64,000 nt of DNA from JAEUHQ01 sp964538915 (lineage in GTDB: Bacteria > Planctomycetota > UBA1135 > UBA2386), in the NCBI GenBank assembly GCA_964538915.1, contig CAZIFB010000019.1, forward strand, positions 1 to 64,000. The letters run 5' to 3'. The notes under the pieces were generated by a model. It saw only the letters and a list, made by a program, of their open reading frames with translations. It did no database searches and was not told the origin of the DNA. The position numbers were made by a program, and so were the translations under genes. Shown here piece by piece: positions 10,689-19,088 of the stretch. Each line of letters begins with the position of its first letter. Within the stretch, counting starts at the first letter, position 1.

Positions 10689-11639
10689 TCAGCGGCGCCG
10701 TTCCACGGCGAAAGAGGCGGCATCTTGCAGCAGCCCACGGACGGCGTCCAGAGTGCCGCGAGGAACCCCCCGCCATGCTGCGGTCGCGGCGACCACCACC
10801 TCCGCCTGGGCAGCGGCATCCCGGGCCAGTTCCCGCGCGGTGGCAAGGCTCTGTTCGAGCCCCACCATCGCCGGCCACGTGAGCTTGCCGAGGGCGACGT
10901 CGGCCATCGGGTTCTTGCCGAGTTCGGCGGCGGTGCCCGTGAGATCGAGGCAGTCGTCGGCGATCTGGAACGCGCGACCGAGGAGGTCGCCGTAGCGGCG
11001 CAGGGCGGACAGCAGATCCGCGGGCAGCGCCCCGGGGTTCGCGGCGGCGTGGGCGCCGACCAGGATCGAGCCGGTAACGAGGGCACCGGTCTTGTGGTCG
11101 TGGATCCACTGGACCCGCGCGAGGGTGTGTCGGCGGTCCTCCTCCGCGGCGAGGTCCTCGACCTGCCCCCCGACCATTCCGAGGCTGCCGGACGCACGCG
11201 CGAGTTCGACCGTGGCCGCCGCCCCGGCGGATGCGACACCCTCGAACGCGATCGTGAGAAGCGCGTCGCCGGCGAGCAGCGCCATCGCTTCGCCGTGGGC
11301 CTTGTGGCACGTTGGCCGGCCGCGGCGAAGGTCGTCGTCGTCCATGCACGGCAGATCGTCGTGCACGAGACTGTACGTGTGCAGGCACTCGACCGCCGCC
11401 GCCGCACGCAACGCCACGCGCGCCTCGCCGCCAGCGGCCCGACACCCGAGCAGCACCAGCATCGGACGCAGTCGCTTCCCGCCGGGAAACAGCGCGTAGT
11501 GCATGGCCGCGTGCAGCGCGGCCGGCGGCGCATCGGGGTTGGGCAACAGTTCGAGCAGTGCCTGCTCGACCGGCGGCCCCCACTCTGCGACGAACGCCGC
11601 GAACGCGGCGCTCCCGTTCCGATGCGTGGAGTCGGTCAC
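10689..11639 (-). CDS. ispA: Short-chain polyprenyl diphosphate synthase (FPP/GGPP synthase type)
   Basis: 316 residues. It catalyses head-to-tail condensation of isopentenyl diphosphate to make C15-C20 prenyl diphosphates. The first aspartate-rich motif DDLPCMDDDDLRRG is at residues 94-107 and the second is DDCLDLTG. GGKRLRPML binds isopentenyl diphosphate. The DDxxxxD form of the first motif matches bacterial IspA-type enzymes. The GTG start at 11639 overlaps the stop of the upstream gene as GTGA, and dxs follows 57 nt downstream. Chain length cannot be set from sequence alone. A second, longer-chain type synthase lies at 47702-48712. Confidence 0.9.
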   Translation of the reverse strand: MTDSTHRNGSAAFAAFVAEWGPPVEQALLELLPNPDAPPAALHAAMHYALFPGGKRLRPMLVLLGCRAAGGEARVALRAAAAVECLHTYSLVHDDLPCMDDDDLRRGRPTCHKAHGEAMALLAGDALLTIAFEGVASAGAAATVELARASGSLGMVGGQVEDLAAEEDRRHTLARVQWIHDHKTGALVTGSILVGAHAAANPGALPADLLSALRRYGDLLGRAFQIADDCLDLTGTAAELGKNPMADVALGKLTWPAMVGLEQSLATARELARDAAAQAEVVVAATAAWRGVPRGTLDAVRGLLQDAASFAVERRR

Positions 11640-12724
11640 CTGGTCACGACCATGCCGAGCAGGATGTCGGACGCCTTCTTGGCGTCGATCTTCGGGAGCA
11701 CCATGCGATAGCCCTCACCCGAGATGCTCGACTCGAGGCCGCTGTTCTGCAAGACACCGTCACGCAACCACAGTGACACGACGCCGGCCTTCGAGTCGAT
11801 CTCCACCGCGAGACGTGCGACGTGCGCACTCGACACCACGCGATGCCGCGCGTCGGTGCCCACCAGTTCGGCTTCGAGGAAGCACCCTTCGGCCATGCCC
11901 CGGAAGCGCGTGACGCGCAGCGTGTTCGCCGCTCCCGCTCCGGCGAGCAGATGGTCGAGGCGCTCGAGCCACTGGCGCCGCGTCATCGGATCGACGTCGG
12001 TGGACCGCCGCCGCTCTCCCACCGGCTCGGGGTAGGCGCCCTCGCACCGCACGAGGAACGGCAGTCGCTGTTCGAACATCCGGGCGTCGATCGGCGCGAA
12101 CACGATCGCCCACCCGTCCTTGGGCAGTTCCTGGGCCTCGCCTCGGACGATGCGTTTGCCCTCGATGAAGCGGAGTTGCAGACGGCCCCTGCCCCGATCG
12201 ATCTCCGCCGTCATCCGCCGCGCTTCGTAGAACGTGACCCCGAGACCGTCGGGATCGTTCTCGAACATCTCGACGTCGTGCAGACCCTCCGAATCGAGTT
12301 TGCGCGCCGAAACGAAGCGCTGGTTGCCGAACCCTTCCGCGCGAAGACAGTCGTGCAACGTCGCGAGGCACTCACGGACCCCGTCGCCCATCGGCTCGAG
12401 GCTGCGCGCGCGCGCCAGCGCAGCGGCTTCGCTCGCCCGCCGCATCTCCGCGGTCCGCGCCTCGAGCACGTCGGTGATTCCCTGCAGTTGCGCGTTCGCC
12501 GTCGCGAGTTCGCCCGCGAGCCGAGCGGCCTCCGCCGCCGCGGCAGTGCGTCCGCTCGACTCCGCTGCGATCCGGCCCTCGGCCTCCGCGGCCGCACGGT
12601 GCGCATCCCGGGCGTCCGCCTCGAAACGACCGGCGAGTTCGGCGAGGCGGCGCGTCTCCCACACGAGGAACCCGAGCGCGGCGGCGCAGGCGACCGCCGA
12701 GCACCACAACAGTCGAGAGCGCAT
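11636..12724 (-). CDS. Membrane-anchored coiled-coil protein of unknown function
   Basis: 362 residues. One N-terminal membrane segment (about 5-22) is followed by an Ala/Glu/Arg-rich coiled coil (about 25-110) and a globular C-terminal region of about 240 residues with no motif I recognise (it contains FENDPDGLGVTF and WAIVFAPIDARMFEQRLPF). It overlaps the prenyl synthase start as GTGA, so it is coupled to the isoprenoid operon, but nothing in the sequence links it to isoprenoid chemistry. The topology suggests a periplasmic protein anchored at the inner membrane. Confidence 0.72.
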   Translation of the reverse strand: MRSRLLWCSAVACAAALGFLVWETRRLAELAGRFEADARDAHRAAAEAEGRIAAESSGRTAAAAEAARLAGELATANAQLQGITDVLEARTAEMRRASEAAALARARSLEPMGDGVRECLATLHDCLRAEGFGNQRFVSARKLDSEGLHDVEMFENDPDGLGVTFYEARRMTAEIDRGRGRLQLRFIEGKRIVRGEAQELPKDGWAIVFAPIDARMFEQRLPFLVRCEGAYPEPVGERRRSTDVDPMTRRQWLERLDHLLAGAGAANTLRVTRFRGMAEGCFLEAELVGTDARHRVVSSAHVARLAVEIDSKAGVVSLWLRDGVLQNSGLESSISGEGYRMVLPKIDAKKASDILLGMVVTR

Positions 12725-12783
12725 GGGGACGATGCGACGGGCAGAGCGGCGGATCCTTCCGCGGCGCCGTCAGCGACGCTCGG

Positions 12784-13575
12784 TCACCACGCCACGCCCT
12801 TGTTCTTGTTGTACCAGCCCTGCCACTCGCGGAACGAGCTGAAGTTCTGGCGGGTCAGCTTCGCGAACGCCGTGTTCCACTTGTCCGAGAACGCGGAGAG
12901 CCGGTCCTGGGCATTCTGCGCGGCGACGTTGTTCGACCCCATCTGCGATGCGACCTCGCTCAGTTCACCCCAGGTCACGATGAGGTCTCCGACGATCTCC
13001 TTGCGGATCGCCTCCTTGGACTCCTCGTAGTTGCCGAGTGCTTCCCCGGCGGCGGCCTGCAGCGCGGCTTCCGGACTGCGGCGCGCCTCGTCGACCAGGA
13101 ACTTGACCATCGACTCGTCCTTCGTGCGGCCGATGTTCTTCAGCAACTGCTCGCGCAACGGCACCCATTCCTTCTTGTCGGGGAACCGCTTGCCGCTGTA
13201 GGCGGCTTTCAGCACCTTGGCGCCCTCGGGGCCGAGGCGACCGAGCGCCGCGATGGCACCGTTGTAGAGCGACGTGTTGTCCGGCGGTCGCACCTTCCCC
13301 GTCGAAAGCACGCCGTCCAGACCCTTCACGATCGCCGTCGCGTCCTTCGGGTCGACGCCCGCCTGCGCCTTCTTGAGGAGGTCGTCGATGATCGAGACGC
13401 CTTCGGCATCGCGCGCGAACTTCTTGTCGGCGACGACCTCCTTGAGGGTCGCGAGCTTGTCGACGATCTCCTTGTCGGGTCCCTTCGCGGGGGTCGGATC
13501 CTGGGCGGGCAAGGCCAAAGCGAAGATCCACGCGACCGCGGTCAACGAGAGGCGGTGGACAGAACGGGTGTTCAT
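12784..13575 (-). CDS. Exported HEAT-repeat-like protein
   Basis: 263 residues with a signal peptide (MNTRSVHRLSLTAVAW..., ending LALPA|QD). The body is helical, with HEAT-like units (AIAALGRLGPEGAKVL, EALGNYEESKEAI), and ends in a short W-rich tail (FREWQGWYNKNK). Two other proteins here (49032-49502 and 63179-64000) share the same kind of tail. The ATG at 13575 has a good SD (AAAGGAG about 8 nt upstream), so upstream in-frame ATGs are rejected. A scaffold or binding role is inferred. Confidence 0.75.
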   Translation of the reverse strand: MNTRSVHRLSLTAVAWIFALALPAQDPTPAKGPDKEIVDKLATLKEVVADKKFARDAEGVSIIDDLLKKAQAGVDPKDATAIVKGLDGVLSTGKVRPPDNTSLYNGAIAALGRLGPEGAKVLKAAYSGKRFPDKKEWVPLREQLLKNIGRTKDESMVKFLVDEARRSPEAALQAAAGEALGNYEESKEAIRKEIVGDLIVTWGELSEVASQMGSNNVAAQNAQDRLSAFSDKWNTAFAKLTRQNFSSFREWQGWYNKNKGVAW

Positions 13576-13687
13576 CGGCTGCTCCTTTGGGAGGAGTTCG
13601 TGGGCCGGCACACGGGGCATGTGCGGCACCGGGGTGTTCTACACTACGACGGCCGCCGGGAAACGGTCGCTCCCCGGGAAGGCATTG

Positions 13688-15940
13688 CTACAAGCGCGAG
13701 AGGAGGCGGCGCGCGGCGGTGCGCACGAGGACCCGGTCGACGGTGTGCCACCGGGAGGGAACCGCGTCGGCCGCCGCGACGCCGAGAGAACGGAGCTCCG
13801 CGGTGATCTCGGCGCCGAGGGCGCCGAACCCCTGATGGTGCGGCGATCGCACGTTCGGGTCGCCGAGGAAGTCCGCGATGTGCGCCAGCACGAGTTCGGT
13901 GTGCTCCGAAACCGCGAGCGCGGCCAGCTCGGCGCGGCGCTCCATCTCGCTCTCGATCGCGGACGGCGACAGGCCGAACGAGAAGAGGAGTCCGAGGCTG
14001 CGCCACAGATTCTCCTCCACGGGCAGGAAGTGGAACGCGTCCACGAGGTGCTGCCGTTCGTGGTGGCGGATCGTGTCGAGCACCGCGAGGTCGAGTTCCC
14101 CGTCCGGCAGCGGCGACGCGACGGCGAGGCGCCACGCGACGTCGAGCGGGTCGAGCCCGACGTCGGAAGGCAGCGGGTCCTTCGTCAGCGCGTTGCCGTC
14201 TTCCGCGGCGGTGCGGCGGCGATCCGCGAGCGAGCGAGCCCATTCGCGGACCGCGTCGTAGTCCACCAGGAAGTGGTTCAGCAACGCGACGCCGGCGACG
14301 TCCCCGCCGAGAACGCCAGCGAGCGCACGCACGTCGCGGTCGATCGCGATCACTTCATAGCAGCGTCCGGGCAGCGGCAGATCGGGCATCGACGGGAGCT
14401 CTGCCGACGACAGCCGGACGAACAGCATGCCCTCGACCGTGCCGCCCGCACGGCGACCGAGGATGAAGTGCCGGTTGTAGCGGTCGAAGTGCTGGGCGAG
14501 CCGCCCTTCGAACGGATCGACGAGTTCCCCGACAAGCGGGATCGAGAAGACCGGCGGCTCGCCCACGACGTCGCGCTTCAACACCTGCAGCGACAGGGCG
14601 CGGATTCGCTCGAGCAAGCCGTCGAGACCGGTGCGATCCGAACCCTCGTAGCCGTGGTAGAGCAATCGCCGCAGTCCGCCTTCGAACGCGAGTTCGGTCC
14701 GCGCCTCGTCACGGAGCACGTCGAAGCGCGTGCGCTCGGCCGGCCAGCGGCGCGCGATCGTCTCCGCGAGCAGTTCCACTTCCGTGAGCCAGCCCACCGA
14801 ACGCAGCGCCTCGAGCAGTGCGACGCCTTCGTCGGGCGACGACACACCGCCGTGCTCGTGCCACGGGCCGCGCAGCAGCGTGAGCCAGCGCGCACGCACG
14901 AGGTTCGTCTCCGCACCGACGATCGACTCGGGCAGGTCCGAACGAACAAGGTGCAGGAACCCTGCGACGTCGCCGACGCCCAGCAACAATCGACGCTGCA
15001 AGCGCCGCAGTGCCGGTCGTCGCGCGTCGGTCGCGCTGGACTCGAGCAGCCCGAGCGCGGCTGCCGGCTGCTGGGTCCGCAACAACAGGTCGGCGAGCAG
15101 CCCTTCCCCGTCGCCATCGGCGAGCGAACGCACGCGGGTCGGGTCCTCGCGCAGCACGTCGAACACCTGCGCGACCTGATCCGGACTCGCTCCGCTGCCG
15201 AGCCAGCCACGCAGGAGGCTCTGTACGCCCGGATCGAAAGGGCGCTGTCGGAGCGCGGCGAGCAACGCCGGCCATGCGTCGGCGCGGCGGTCCGCGGCGA
15301 GCCACGTCTGGGCGAGACCGAGATCCCCCACGCCGGGCACCCGGTCGTTGCCCTGGAGGCGCCGGTACACGGCGATCGCCTGTTCGTCGTGATCCGTGTC
15401 CCGCAGCATCGCGGCGTACGCCACGGCGACCAGCGGATGCCCCTCCGTAGCGTCGTACAGACGACGGTAGATCTCGAGGGAACGCGGAACGTCCGTGACG
15501 CGGAGGGTGTGGGCGAGACCGAGCCACGGCCACATCGACGCGGGTTCGAGCTCCGCGGCGCGTTCGAAGTTGGCGAGCTTCTGCGCGGTGTCGGGCACCA
15601 CGCGGCCTTGCAGGTACAAGGCGATCGCATCGTTCGGGGTCGCGGCCACGGCGTGTTCGGCTTCGTGGAGGAGCAACCCGCGCCGCCCACGCTCCCGGAG
15701 GATGTCCTGGCGCAGACGCAACGCGTCGACGTGCCTCGGCTCGCGCGACAACACGGCCTCGACCATGGTGAGCGCTTCGCGCGGCCGTCCTTGTTCGACC
15801 AGGATCCGGGCCGTGAGCACGGTCGCGTCCGAGGCGCCGTCCCGCCACGGCAGATCCTTCACTGCGCCAGGCGGACCTGCGTCGGCGAGCGAACCGCATG
15901 CAGCGAGGCCGGCGAGCAGCAGCGTGGCACGAAGGCGCAT
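13688..15940 (-). CDS. TPR lipoprotein with C-terminal HExxH (putative metallopeptidase) domain
   Basis: 750 residues. Signal peptide II with lipobox LAAC (GLAACGSLAD) predicts a lipoprotein. Residues about 50-420 form tandem TPR-like helices (typical pieces LTMVEAVLSREPRHVDAL and LYLQGRVVPDTAQKLANFER). The last 200 residues hold a helix with H627-E-R-Q-H631 (DNA 14048-14062). About 40 residues later a second helix, EMERRAELAALA, could supply the third zinc ligand. This zincin-like arrangement suggests a metallopeptidase, but I do not recognise the family. The start at 15940 is set by the signal peptide; longer in-frame starts add non-signal sequence. Confidence 0.75.
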   Translation of the reverse strand: MRLRATLLLAGLAACGSLADAGPPGAVKDLPWRDGASDATVLTARILVEQGRPREALTMVEAVLSREPRHVDALRLRQDILRERGRRGLLLHEAEHAVAATPNDAIALYLQGRVVPDTAQKLANFERAAELEPASMWPWLGLAHTLRVTDVPRSLEIYRRLYDATEGHPLVAVAYAAMLRDTDHDEQAIAVYRRLQGNDRVPGVGDLGLAQTWLAADRRADAWPALLAALRQRPFDPGVQSLLRGWLGSGASPDQVAQVFDVLREDPTRVRSLADGDGEGLLADLLLRTQQPAAALGLLESSATDARRPALRRLQRRLLLGVGDVAGFLHLVRSDLPESIVGAETNLVRARWLTLLRGPWHEHGGVSSPDEGVALLEALRSVGWLTEVELLAETIARRWPAERTRFDVLRDEARTELAFEGGLRRLLYHGYEGSDRTGLDGLLERIRALSLQVLKRDVVGEPPVFSIPLVGELVDPFEGRLAQHFDRYNRHFILGRRAGGTVEGMLFVRLSSAELPSMPDLPLPGRCYEVIAIDRDVRALAGVLGGDVAGVALLNHFLVDYDAVREWARSLADRRRTAAEDGNALTKDPLPSDVGLDPLDVAWRLAVASPLPDGELDLAVLDTIRHHERQHLVDAFHFLPVEENLWRSLGLLFSFGLSPSAIESEMERRAELAALAVSEHTELVLAHIADFLGDPNVRSPHHQGFGALGAEITAELRSLGVAAADAVPSRWHTVDRVLVRTAARRLLSRL

Positions 15941-16274
15941 GCCGCGAGTGATACGGCGCACGCGCACCGGCGTCGAGACGGCGAAGCGTCGCGAGGAAAA
16001 GGCGATCCCGCGGTGTTGCGTGGCACCGCGGGCGCCCGACCACCGGCGACCACCCCCTGGCCGCTCGGCGATTCCCACCCGGACGTCTTCGGGCCCCCAC
16101 CCTCCGGCGTCCGGTGCGCAGACCCCCTGATCTCGCACAGTCTGCGCAACACCGGGACCGTCCCCCCGAACGGCCGCCGGTGCGCAACCCGCAGATCGAC
16201 CGCAGCCGCTCCGTGCTTGACGGGTCACGGCAAGCGCCGGTGGCAGCGGCGCGCGGACGCCGCGCCGCTTCCGT
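15941..16274. other. Intergenic region, 334 bp, no gene seen
   Basis: This lies between the minus-strand exported-protein gene (stop at 16275) and the minus-strand TPR lipoprotein gene (start at 15940). No frame with coding character was found. It contains one clear inverted repeat at 16115-16148, listed separately. The promoter for the lipoprotein gene should lie near 15941-16000, but no convincing sigma-70 boxes could be picked out. Confidence 0.6.
16115..16148 (-). terminator. Candidate hairpin terminator downstream of exported-protein gene
   Basis: TGCGCAGAC (16115-16123) and GTCTGCGCA (16140-16148) form a perfect 9-bp stem around a 16-nt loop. It sits about 130 nt past the stop of the minus-strand gene at 16275-17333. 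There is no U-rich tail on either strand, so it may instead be a processing site or a protein-binding palindrome. Confidence 0.35.
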
Positions 16275-17333
16275 TCACTGCACGGTGATCTGCATCACCG
16301 CAGCCACACCGATCTCACGCGTGCCGATCGTCGCCGTCGTCCCGGACGACCACACTCGGGCGACGGGCTCCCAACCGCACACCTGGACCTTGCGCGCCTG
16401 GCTCGTCACGATGCCCAGGGAATTCGCGGTCGGGTCGAGCACGAGAGCCTGGTAGCGCAACCAGTCGCCGATCGTCGACGGGTCGTTCGCCAGCGCGAAC
16501 GGGAACGTCACGGTGCCGTCCGCTGCGGTGACGCCGAACCACGTACCGGCGATGTCGATCGAGAGGTAACACCCGGGAGCGCCGACTCCGGCGAGGTCCT
16601 GCGGCAGCACGAGCCCGCTCCACGGGCCGGTTTCCTGGCTTCCCGCAACGAGGAGCACGCCCGAACCGGGCGCCGCATCGAGCGCGCGCGCGACCCACGG
16701 CCGTCCCCACATCACCTGCGTCGTCGCGCTCTCGACCCGCAGCGGCAGCCCGTTCGACTGTGCGCACGACTGCGGGCCGATGCCCGATTCCGGGCTGTCG
16801 CAGACGTAGGTGACGTCGAACGTGTAGGTGCCGGGCGGCTGCCCGAAGACGACGATCTCGATCACGAGTCCGCCCAATGCCGGATCGTGCACGAACGGCG
16901 TCGTGAGCGTGATCGCGGGCAGGAATGCGCTGGGGGTCCCGGTCGCCCCTTGTGCCGGAAGGGTCAGCAGCTGTCGCGGCAGCACGACGATCTCGTCGGC
17001 GCCGCGGTTGGCAGCGAACGTCGAACTCGTCAGCACCAGCGGCAGCGGCAGCGTCGACATCCGGATCTCGCAGTCGACGACCTTGCTCGCGGCCGACGAC
17101 CCTCCGTCGAGCCTGTACTGCAGGGCCGTGATCGTGTGCGAGCCCGAGAACAGCATCGAGTCGTAGACGTATTGCACCCGCACCGGCGTGCTGCGACCGA
17201 ACGGGACGTTCGTCGAGCTGGTCCCTTCGGTGAACGCATGGGACGCGGGCAAGGGCAGGACGGACTGCGCCCCGAGCGCCGTGACGAACAGGGACGCGAA
17301 CAGCCAGGTGCGAAAGAACATGTCCTCCGTCAT
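16275..17333 (-). CDS. Exported beta-rich protein of unknown function
   Basis: 352 residues with a signal peptide ending TALGA|QS. The body is rich in Thr, Ser, Val and Gly and looks all-beta, with three or four cysteines (YVCDSPE, QSCAQSN, GAPGCYLS, VQVCGWE) that could form disulphides. The C-terminal 120 residues (GCYLSIDIAGTWFGVTAADG, then TVTFPFALANDP) resemble a domain I associate with extracellular proteins of marine and freshwater planctomycetes, but I cannot name it. ATG 17333 and ATG 17321 are both possible starts; a GGAGG lies too close to the second one. Confidence 0.72.
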   Translation of the reverse strand: MTEDMFFRTWLFASLFVTALGAQSVLPLPASHAFTEGTSSTNVPFGRSTPVRVQYVYDSMLFSGSHTITALQYRLDGGSSAASKVVDCEIRMSTLPLPLVLTSSTFAANRGADEIVVLPRQLLTLPAQGATGTPSAFLPAITLTTPFVHDPALGGLVIEIVVFGQPPGTYTFDVTYVCDSPESGIGPQSCAQSNGLPLRVESATTQVMWGRPWVARALDAAPGSGVLLVAGSQETGPWSGLVLPQDLAGVGAPGCYLSIDIAGTWFGVTAADGTVTFPFALANDPSTIGDWLRYQALVLDPTANSLGIVTSQARKVQVCGWEPVARVWSSGTTATIGTREIGVAAVMQITVQ

Positions 17334-17392
17334 CGACCGCGCGCCGAGCACTGCTTGACTCACGGGACCCCGACGGCCGATCAAGGCGTGCC

Positions 17393-17776
17393 TTGCCCGA
17401 CTCCGCCGACCGCCGCATCGACGTCCTGGCGCTCCTCGACGATCCCGCTCCCATGCAACCGCTGCTGCTGGAGCTCCGATCCCACGGGATCTGCGTCGAC
17501 ATCGCCCACGACCTCGCGCAGGCACGGCGACTCTTCTTCGGCGCCGGCGGTCACGACTGCCTCGTCGTCGCCCCCGACGTCCGTCCGGGCCTCGCGACGC
17601 AGGTCCTGCAATCGCTGCGAACGGTCGACCCGCGCCTGCCGACCGCGACGTTCGGCCCCGACCTCCACCACAAGCAGGCGCCACTGCGTTCCGCGATGCT
17701 CGCGGCGTTCCATCCGGGCTCGCGTGCGGGCGCCGGCGCCCTCCTTCGCTTCCTGCGCACGCTCGAGCCGCGCTGA
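17393..17776 (+). CDS. Receiver-like protein lacking a normal phospho-acceptor (pseudo-receiver)
   Basis: 127 residues from a TTG start. The pattern of alternating hydrophobic strands and helices matches a CheY-like receiver fold: LALLDDPAPMQPLLLEL in place of the acidic-pocket strand and helix 1, then DCLVVAPDVRPGLATQVL in place of strand 3, where active receivers have LLLD. The phospho-acceptor position is A-P here, with Asp shifted by two, and no conserved Lys follows in strand 5. If folded as a receiver it is probably not phosphorylated. It is convergent (10 nt apart) with the sigma factor gene, and its start lies about 60 nt from that of the divergent exported-protein gene. Confidence 0.6.
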   Translation: MPDSADRRIDVLALLDDPAPMQPLLLELRSHGICVDIAHDLAQARRLFFGAGGHDCLVVAPDVRPGLATQVLQSLRTVDPRLPTATFGPDLHHKQAPLRSAMLAAFHPGSRAGAGALLRFLRTLEPR

Positions 17777-17785
17777 CCGCGACGA

Positions 17786-18379
17786 TCAGGCCGGATTCTG
17801 TCCGAGCAGACCGGCGAGGCGGGCGAGCCCGCGCGCGACGAGTCCGCGAACGGCGGCAGGCGAGATGTTCTTCTGGCGGGCGATCTCCTCGTAGCCGAGC
17901 CCGGCGATACGCGACAGCAGCACGGCGTCGCGCTGCGCCTCCGGCAGCAGCTGGAGCGCCTGCTCGACGCGCGTGAGCTCCTCCTTCGCGCATGCCGCGC
18001 GCGAGGGTGTCAGCGACGCGAAGGCACCGAGCATTTCGGCTTCTTCACCCTCTTCGGGCAGCGACTCGATGCGTGCCGGGTCGCGCATCTCCTGCTTGTG
18101 GTAGCGATACTTGTCGACCACCTTGCGCGACGCCTGCAGGAAGAGGTACGCGCGAAACTGCTCTTCGCCGCGGAACTGCAGCTCGCCGATGTCGCGCAGC
18201 ACTTCGCGACACACGGACTGCGCCATGTCGCGCACCGATTCGCGCCCGGCGAGTTCGCCGCCCACCTTCGCACGGAGGAACGCCACGAGCGCAGGCAGGC
18301 TCTGGGCGAAGAGGGTGTCGTACGCGCCGTTGTCGCCAGAGGCGGCTTTGCGAACAGTGGTCTCGAAGGGGTCGTTCAC
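17786..18379 (-). CDS. RNA polymerase sigma factor, ECF-like (sigma-70 regions 2 and 4)
   Basis: 197 residues from a GTG start. The N-terminal half matches sigma region 2 in layout (LFAQSLPALVAFLRAK, ESVRDMAQSVCREVL and a QFRAYLFLQASRKVVDKYR helix). The C-terminal half has region 4 (LLPEAQRDAVLLSRIAGLGY, then EEIARQKNISPAAVRGLVAR), an HTH that reads the -35 element. No zinc-finger anti-sigma is adjacent; neighbours are a pseudo-receiver (convergent) and a small unknown (divergent). Its regulon and control are not visible. The start is set at the GTG just before the conserved NDPFE, giving a normal ECF length. Confidence 0.83.
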   Translation of the reverse strand: MNDPFETTVRKAASGDNGAYDTLFAQSLPALVAFLRAKVGGELAGRESVRDMAQSVCREVLRDIGELQFRGEEQFRAYLFLQASRKVVDKYRYHKQEMRDPARIESLPEEGEEAEMLGAFASLTPSRAACAKEELTRVEQALQLLPEAQRDAVLLSRIAGLGYEEIARQKNISPAAVRGLVARGLARLAGLLGQNPA

Positions 18380-18609
18380 GCGGGTCGAGAAGGTCGGTCC
18401 ATCGGGACAGCGATCCGGCCGGGACTTTTGTTCGCTGCCCGGCAAAAAACTGCCGGTTGCGACGGGTGCGGACCGCCGACGGTCGCGTCGGAGCATACGT
18501 CGGCTCCCGCCGCACTGCTGGTCACCCGCACGAAGCACGAAATCCGACCCGGAGAAGTAAGGGCGGAGCCTCGGCGCGGGTACTCCGGCTTGCGGAGCAT
18601 GCCCGCCCC

Positions 18610-18915
18610 ATGACGGCCCGGTCCGCATTCACGAGAGCCGCAGCGATCTTGCTGGCCGACACCGCCCCGATGGGCACGAAAGAGAGCCGGCCACGGCTCG
18701 CCGAAGCCCTCCGCATCGTGTGGCCGCATCTCGCCGAGACGGGTCGGCGGTTCGGCGAAACCGCCGAGATCAAGGAACTGCGAAAGACGGTGCAGGACAC
18801 CACGGCGCTCGAAATCGTGGTCGGCACCTTCCCGGCGGGGCGCGTGGCCCGGATCAGCGCGCACCTGGCGCTCGTGGCACGCCGGCTGCGCCAACGCCCC
18901 GAACGCGCCGGCTGA
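18610..18915 (+). CDS. Small hypothetical protein
   Basis: 101 residues (MTARSAFTRAAAILL...), basic and predicted helical, with no signal peptide or motif that I recognise. It is divergent from the sigma factor gene (230 nt apart) and 173 nt upstream of the hybrid histidine kinase on the same strand. No SD is visible. It could be a small regulator or a spurious frame. The moderate confidence comes from the lack of a competing frame and from sensible composition. Confidence 0.45.
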   Translation: MTARSAFTRAAAILLADTAPMGTKESRPRLAEALRIVWPHLAETGRRFGETAEIKELRKTVQDTTALEIVVGTFPAGRVARISAHLALVARRLRQRPERAG

Positions 18916-19088
18916 TCGCCGACGACACCACGAGCGCCCCCGGTCCGGTCGCTGCGACGGGAGAATTCGGTCCGATCCGGGCCCTGGGGGAATCCCTGAT
19001 TCTCGGCGCGGGCGCGGCGCCCGATGACGAGGCGGCGAACAACGGGCGTCGTGGAGACGAGGACGGGCGTCGCCGCGGAGAGACGAGC

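Noticed and set aside
13274..16288. A 1004-codon open frame on the + strand
   Set aside because: It is antisense to the HEAT protein and TPR lipoprotein genes, has Arg/Glu/His-rich composition typical of a shadow frame in high-GC DNA, and shows no domain.
18720..19088. An N-terminal extension of the hybrid histidine kinase
   Set aside because: It overlaps the small gene at 18610-18915, is Arg/Ala-rich and adds no domain; the ATG at 19089 precedes the GAF domain closely.
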